A stretch of 64,000 bases of DNA from Eremophila alpestris peregrina (taxonomy: Eukaryota > Chordata > Aves > Passeriformes > Alaudidae), in contig WMCF01000174.1 of assembly GCA_009792885.1 (NCBI GenBank), positions 18,785-82,784 on the forward strand, read 5' to 3'. The first letter of the stretch is position 1; every line of letters starts with the position of its first letter. Made by a program: the position numbers and the translations under genes. This document shows positions 58,401-64,000 of the stretch, piece by piece. Below the pieces are notes generated by a model that was given only the letters and a program-made list of their open reading frames with translations, did not search any database and was not told the DNA's origin.

Positions 58401-61400
58401 CAGCTCTGACCAGCACTGCCATGCCCACTGCATTGTCAGATGCTTTTAAAAATACTTCTGGAGGCAATTTGCAGCTGTGAGCTCGGGGCTGCAAGTGCAG
58501 CATCCCCCCCCCCCCACCGCGAGCCCATCAGCCCCCCACCAGCTCCCACACAGGCTGCAGGAACAGCTGGGTGCAGGCTTTGTCAAGCCAGGCTCTTTCA
58601 GACGGCAGCTTTTAGCAGCTCCAGGAGTTTTTCTTTCACTTATTATTCACTTTTCTTTCACTTATTTATTTTCCAAGAGGTTTGGAGAGGGCAACCCTGC
58701 CTGGGAGTCCTGGAATGTGCCTGCCCTGTGCTTGCCCCATCCCCTCCCTCTCTTCTCCCCATCAGCACCTCCCAGATCGTTCCGTTCAACTTAACTTACC
58801 AATCAAGGCATTCACTTAATTGCAATGGGTTTGACAGCTTGGGGAGCTCCATCAGCAGCAGAGGATGGTTTGCTCTAATCTGGGCAAAACCTCTTTCCTG
58901 GAGCTGCAGTTTCATTTGCAGCTGGGGAGGGTCCCCAGGATGGACGCCTCACCCTGTGCAGGGAGTTGAAACCTCAACCCAAAGCTGGAGGGGGCTGAAT
59001 CTTGCCCCAAAACCCCAGTGCTGGAAGCTAAATTGCCATTCTTATTATCCCAGTCATCCCTATCACCACCCCAAGCCTTTCCCATCATTCCAGTCAACCC
59101 CATCATCCCAGTTATGTCCTTCATCATCCAAGTTGTCTCCATCCTCATCCCAGTTATCCCTGTCATTCCAGTCAAATGCATTGTCAGAGTCAAGCCAGAC
59201 ATTCCCATCATCATCCAAATCATCTCCATTATCCCAGTCATCCCTGTCACTGCTTTGTCCTCACCAGCCCCATCCTGCCTGGGGATGGGTGACAGCTCTG
59301 CCCCTCCAGTCCCCACCCCTGGCACATCTGCAGGGAGTTGGGAAGTGCTTACCCAGCACAGCCAAGCACATCTGACAGACCAGGGAATGAATAACAGATT
59401 TTTTTTTTTACCATTTTACTCAAAAAACAGAGACCAAAGATGTGAGATGTGTGAATCTACCTGGACTGACTGTTCACATAGGAGAGGAAAAACCTGACAA
59501 TACCACAAATTCTCAGCTTTTTGTTTAACCTGGGAGGAAACTTTTCTGCAAAAGCATTTGGAAAAAAACACTAAAGAGAACAGAAAAGGACTTTTCAAGG
59601 ACAAGACATTTTTAATGCCATATTTAAATTAAAGAAAAAAAAAGCTTAGCTCGAATATTTCCACCCTTGGGCAATGGGCTGCCATTTGCAGCCATGGTGA
59701 AGGAGACAGGAATGCTCTTAGAGCTGGGAGCTGGGTTAAGCTGCTGTTTTCTATTTCCTCTCAGAGAGAAATGAGTTTTTCAGCTCCAGTTCCCAGTTCT
59801 GTTGACAATAGAACCTGGTGGGTCTCTGTCCCTACCAATACACTCTCCTGACCCAGCTGAGATGGAGAAAGGACAAGGGGAAGGGATTGAGTACCACCAT
59901 CAATCCCAGGAGCCCCTTTCCCACCCCACATGTGGGGGTGCCCAGCACCCCTCAGTATCTGTTTGCGAGGCACCAGGCTATTCAAAGCACCCCTTTGACC
60001 AACATTTGCAGGACTGGATGCTGCTGGGACACATGGACACACTCACACACACATCCCTGCTGCTCTGGCAGCTACCATAACCTTGCCTCATCCCCTCAGG
60101 AAAGGTTTGGACATGAGGGATCAGGCATTTCCCCTGCCATTGTGTGACAAGAACCAGAAGCAGAGACAGCCCTTCCCAAATGCCCTGAGGGATACAGCCA
60201 GGCTTCCCCAAAGGCTCTGGAGCTCCAGGCTGGCTCATTGGGCAGCTTCCAGATGGCCTGTTTCCGGGGCTAATCGATCCAATTTCTGCAAACAAACTTG
60301 ACAGGGAAGCAGGCTGGATAATCACAATTTACTGGGTGGAAAATCAGATGAAGGAGGGTTGAGGGGATAAAGGACCTTGTGCAACTGGTTCCGGGAAATG
60401 GAGCAAATCAATCTCATTGGAGAACTGAGTTCTCTGGAAAGTTCTTTATTCCTTTGAATAAAAGCAGGTATGGAATGCGTGTCACCTCCCTGGTCAGGTG
60501 CAGGAAAATCCCTGTGGCAGGGGTCAAGCCATGCTCAGCAAGTCCCAGCTCAGCACATGTGAATGTCATCCCCTGCTCAGGTACCAGGATGTACTGTGTA
60601 ACTCCCTGCCCATGGCTGAGGAGTGGAATGAGATGAACTTTAAGGTCCCTCCCAACCCAAACCATTTTGGGATTCTGTGATCTTATGACTGCAACACACA
60701 ATAACACGAGTATGGAATCATAGAATAGCTTGGGTTAAAAGGGACCTTAAAGCTCATCAAGTTCCACCTCTGCCATGGGCAGGGACACCTTCCATTAGAC
60801 CAGATTGCTCCAAGCCCTGGCCTTGGGCACTTCCTGGGATCCAGGGGCAGCCACAGCTTCTCTGGGCACCCTGTGGCAGGGCCTCCTAATCCTCACAGAG
60901 AAGGATTTCTTCCCAATATCCCATCTTATATCCTATCACTCCAGGCCCTTGTAAAGAGTCTCTCCCATATTTCTTGTGGGCTCCTTCAGGGACTGGAAGG
61001 CCACAATTAGGTCATGCTGAAGCTTCTCTTCCCCAGGCTGAGCAATCCCAATTCTCTCATCCTTTCTCCTGCTGCACCCGGAGAGTTGCTGAGTGCATTG
61101 GTGCTGCAGAAAGGTTCATCACAACACTTCTGCCCACCAAGGCTGGTGTCAGCTCATAAGCAGACAGGCTGTGTCCCCTCCTCATCACATCAAGTTCCCT
61201 GACCACCTGTAACAGGCCCTTTCTCTGCCACCCCCAGGTACACCAAGATGAAGACAGCCACCAACATCTACATCTTCAACCTGGCGCTGGCTGATGCGCT
61301 GGCCACCAGCACGCTGCCCTTCCAGAGCGCCAAGTACCTCATGGAGACCTGGCCCTTCGGGGAGCTGCTCTGCAAGGTCGTGCTCTCCATCGACTACTAC

Positions 61401-62826
61401 AACATGTTCACCAGCATCTTCACCCTGACCATGATGAGCGTGGACCGCTACATCGCCGTGTGCCACCCGGTCAAGGCCCTGGACTTCCGCACGCCGGCCA
61501 AAGCCAAGATCATCAATGTCTGCATCTGGGTGCTCTCCTCCCTCATCGGGGTGCCCATCATGGTCATGGCAGTCACCAAGTCGAAAGGCAAGTGTCTGTG
61601 GGGACACGTCCCCTCCTGTCCCATCAGCCCACCCCTGTCCCATCAGCCCACACCTGGCAAACTTGGCCTCTGATCCTGTAGCAGATTTGTGGTCAGTGGT
61701 GGGCACCTCTCCATGGCACTATAAATGTGCCCTGTCTTGGAAAAAGCATCATGGTGTTATTTCCCATCTTGGAAAGTGTCCCAGAAGTTGTCCTCCCCCT
61801 TTAGGGTAGGAATCCCACACCTTTCCCCATCTCCCCAACCAGTGCCTCTCCCCACCTCCTGGAATGCAAATCAGGTGCCTAAAAAAGCCCCCAGGGATGC
61901 TGCAAAGTCTCCAAGTGGCCTACACTGAGATCTGCAGCTCCTGTATGGGGATGCTGGTCCTTGGCTGCCAGGAAAGCTCCGGGCATCTCAAGGAAGTGGA
62001 CAAATTTCAGTGGAGGACGACATGGGGATGTGATATGGGAATGTCCACCATTGGGGTTGGGTGCTCACCTTGAATGGCCCAGGTGGCTCTGCAGGTCACT
62101 GCATCCACTGCATCCCCTCAATGTCTTGTGGACAGGGGTCTGATGGCACAGAGCTCCTGGGGAACCCCTGCCAAGAGCAGGCAGGTAGGAATGCATCTCC
62201 CTGGGGTTTTAACAAGCCAAGCCTGAGCAGAAGGCAGAATATTCTCAGCAGACACTCCACCAGCTTCCTCTTTGACCCTCCTCTCTCCTACAGACAACAT
62301 GGTCCTGTGCACACTCCAGTTTCCTGATCCTCCCATCTACTGGGATACCGTGACCAAGATCTGTGTCTTCATCTTTGCCTTCTTGGTCCCCATCTTGGTC
62401 ATCACCATTTGCTACGGGCTGATGATCCTTCGCCTGAAGAGCGTCCGGCTGCTCTCGGGCTCCAAGGAGAAGGACCGGAACCTGCGGCGCATCACGCGCA
62501 TGGTGCTGGTGGTGGTGGCAGCCTTCATCATCTGCTGGACCCCCATCCACATCTTCGTCATCGTCTGGACGCTGGTGGACATCGACAAGAAGAACCCCTA
62601 CGTGGTGGCCAGCCTGCACTTCTGCATCGCCCTGGGCTACACCAACAGCAGCCTCAACCCCGTCCTTTATGCTTTCCTGGATGAGAACTTCAAGAGGTGC
62701 TTCCGAGAGTTCTGCCTGCCCCTCCGAGCCCGTGTGGACCAGAGCAGCTTCTCCCGGGCCAGGAGCACCGCACGGGAGCACGTCTCCACCTGCACCCCTT
62801 CTGAGGCCCCCAACAAGCCGGCATGA
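55483..62826 (+). CDS. OPRD1: Delta-type opioid receptor
   Basis: OPRD1 is a class A GPCR of the neuronal plasma membrane. It binds enkephalins and signals through Gi/o to lower cAMP and open GIRK channels. Exons: 55483-55736, 61238-61587, 62294-62826; 378 aa (human 372). Three N-terminal N-glycosylation sequons are present (N29, N42, N51). Key residues are Asp104 (2.50), Cys130 and Cys207 (extracellular disulfide), Asp137 (3.32, the amine anchor), DRY at 154-156, CWTP in TM6 and NPVLY in TM7. A Cys pair after TM7 could be palmitoylated. The third extracellular loop VWTLVDID is delta-type, not mu or kappa. Intron positions match human OPRD1. Intron 2 uses a GC donor. The N-terminus contains duplicated MDVT and MELP words and four in-frame Met codons. 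Confidence 0.96.
55790..56220. repeat. GTGTGAG/GTGCAC minisatellite at the start of OPRD1 intron 1
   Basis: Degenerate GTG-rich units such as GAGTGTGTGC and GTGTGCACC fill the segment. They end in an exact 30-base duplication at 56132-56191. Confidence 0.7.
57810..57965 (-). repeat. CR1 3' tail fragment in OPRD1 intron 1
   Basis: CACAGAATCACAGAGTGG, TTTGGGTTGGAAGTGACC, CTTCCACTAGATCAGACGG and GGCCTTGAACACTTTCAGG are characteristic CR1 tail words on the - strand. Confidence 0.9.
59036..59252. repeat. CATCATCCCAGT minisatellite in OPRD1 intron 1
   Basis: About a dozen diverged units of 15-21 bases share ATCCCAGTCATCCC or ATTCCAGTCAA. Conceptual translation gives an Ile-Pro-Val repeat, which explains the 311- and 159-codon chance frames here. 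Confidence 0.75.
60560..60685 (+). repeat. CR1 3' tail fragment
   Basis: TGAACTTTAAGGTCCCTCCC, AACCCAAACCATTTTGGG and ATTCTGTGATC form the 3' end of a CR1 copy on the + strand. The left boundary is uncertain. Confidence 0.8.
60713..61075 (-). repeat. CR1 3' tail fragment
   Basis: A copy of about 360 bases on the - strand shows ATCATAGAATAGCTTGGG, GGGACCTTAAAGCTCATC, TTCCATTAGACCAGATTG, AAGGATTTCTTCCCAATATC and CTTCTCTTCCCCAGGCTGA. It faces the + strand copy 30 bases to its left, 3' end to 3' end. Confidence 0.92.
61588..61593 (+). other. OPRD1: Non-canonical GC splice donor of OPRD1 intron 2
   Basis: The donor reads AAAG|GCAAGT, the strong consensus of GC-AG introns, with acceptor CTACAG at 62288-62293. 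The join forms the Asp codon at residue 202 and keeps the second extracellular loop the same length as in human. Nearby GT alternatives put exon 3 out of frame. Confidence 0.88.
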
Positions 62827-63281
62827 CTAGCAGTGGGCAGCCCCCCGCGGGGCTGCCAGGGACACCGAGGGCAGGAGCTGCGCTCAGAAGTCACCCAGGT
62901 CACCACCACAGAGCTGTAGCAGGGTGGTGGCCTGGGGGCTGCTTGGTAGCACTGCTTGTGTGTGCACACAGACAGACTGACTGCAAAAGCTTTTTTCATC
63001 CTGGGCAAGGAAATGGGAGAATTGGGACTCACCAAATGGTGTAGGGAGAGGACCAGAACAAGAGGCAAGTTGGGCAAAGATGCTCTGCTGCTGCCACCAG
63101 CTCAACCAACAACACCCTGCAGGGGCTGTCACCCTCCACTACGGGGCACTTGGCAGATCCCAGGGCACCAGAACTGCAATGTCCACGTGCTTCTCCTCCT
63201 GCACAGGCCAGGTTGACACCACAGCCCATAGCAAGACAGGAAACACTCACATGGCAGAAGGGAACTGTGCCAGGAGGTGAT
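62827..63281 (+). other. OPRD1: OPRD1 3' UTR, end not found
   Basis: No AATAAA signal was seen between the stop codon and the window end. The 3' end is either beyond the window or uses a variant signal. Confidence 0.5.
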
Positions 63282-63283
63282 CA

Positions 63284-63550
63284 TAGGATCACAGAATCAT
63301 TCAGGTTGGAAAAGCCATCCAAGATCATGAAATTCAACTGTTCTTCTACCAGTACCAAGGCCACCACTAGCCCATGTCCCCAGTGCCACATCTATACAGT
63401 GCTGGTTAAATCTCTCCAGCAATGGTCACTCCACCTTCCTGGGCAGCTGTGCCAGGGCTGGAGAACCCTTTCAAGGAAGGAACATTCCCTAATGTCCAGC
63501 CCAATCCTTCCCTGGAATGACCTGAGGCCATTTCCTCTGCCACATCATGG
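63284..63550 (-). repeat. CR1 3' tail fragment
   Basis: ATAGGATCACAGAATCATTC, AGGTTGGAAAAGCCATCC, CCACCACTAGCCCATGTCC, TAAATCTCTCCAGCAATGG and CTTCCTGGGCAGC follow CR1 order on the - strand. It is 5'-truncated. The 450 bases after it show nothing recognisable. Confidence 0.88.
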
Positions 63551-64000
63551 GACCTCATTCCATCCCCCTCTGAGCTGTGTCCAAAAGACAACCGGAGGTG
63601 GGAAGAGGAACTTATGCCACTGTTTTCAAGAAGCTCCAGATCCATAGTAAAAATTCTCCTGGAGTCCCTCAAACTGGGATTGCTCCCAGAGAAAGCTTTC
63701 TACTGTTAATGACATTACTGTGTTATTTAGAGCCCTCTGACTGCAGCTAAGGCTGCCCTGGACATGGATGTTAGCTGGGATTTCAGGATGTCCCACCAGG
63801 CTGGATGTTCCTGCAGGTGTGTGGTGTCCCATGCTGTGGGGCAGGACATTTTGGAGCTCACTCCAAGCTCCAGCATGAAGCTGAATACCCAAATTGTGGG
63901 GTACCCCTAAAATATATGATGACCCCATACCACTGATATCTTCAAGCTGTCCTAACCAGTGCCTCCATGTCCCCTGAAAGGCAGCCCCATGTTCAAGGCT

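Noticed and set aside
58440..59375. 311-codon frame in OPRD1 intron 1
   Set aside because: Its C-terminal half is the CATCATCCCAGT minisatellite; no family resemblance.
55483..62826. Assignment as mu, kappa or nociceptin receptor
   Set aside because: Extracellular loop 3 (VDIDKKNP) and the loop 2 length match the delta receptor.
1..64000. CRISPR arrays, operons, phage, insertion sequences or tRNA/rRNA genes
   Set aside because: The window is vertebrate nuclear DNA. No direct-repeat/spacer array was found, and no cloverleaf or rRNA sequence was recognised by eye.

Overview
The window is vertebrate nuclear DNA, almost certainly from a bird. It has short introns, GC-rich promoters, long mononucleotide runs, many minisatellites, and only truncated CR1 retroposon tails as dispersed repeats; no SINE or LTR element was recognised. 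The gene set and compactness fit an avian microchromosome. Species cannot be fixed from the sequence alone.

Five protein-coding genes lie head to tail on the + strand. ID3 (2137-2682 coding) has a TATA/octamer/GC-box promoter and a perfect SMAD-type BMP response element near the left edge. E2F2 (10081-17274) follows an E2F-site-rich promoter interrupted by a 74-base A run. ASAP3 (20511-36612) is a 26-exon Arf GTPase-activating protein. TCEA3 (38538-44549) is a TFIIS-type elongation factor. OPRD1 (55483-62826) is the delta opioid receptor. All five models were rebuilt exon by exon, close in frame, and end at the expected family C-terminus (125, 453, 998, 427 and 378 aa).

The ID3-E2F2-ASAP3-TCEA3 order and orientation match the human 1p36 block. 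OPRD1 sits several Mb away in human, so the TCEA3-OPRD1 interval should hold a rearrangement breakpoint between the lineages. The genes are not an operon or pathway. ID3 (bHLH inhibitor) and E2F2 (S-phase activator) both act in proliferation control. ASAP3 works at membranes and actin, TCEA3 in RNA polymerase II elongation, and OPRD1 in Gi/o signalling.

No wholly new system was found. The most notable points are: two U12-type AT-AC introns about 26 kb apart (E2F2, TCEA3); an SH3 domain at the ASAP3 C-terminus that mammalian ASAP3 lacks; a GC-AG intron in OPRD1; in-frame duplicated linker exons in TCEA3; a repeat-expanded OPRD1 N-terminus with four in-frame ATGs; and an apparently missing last intron in E2F2.
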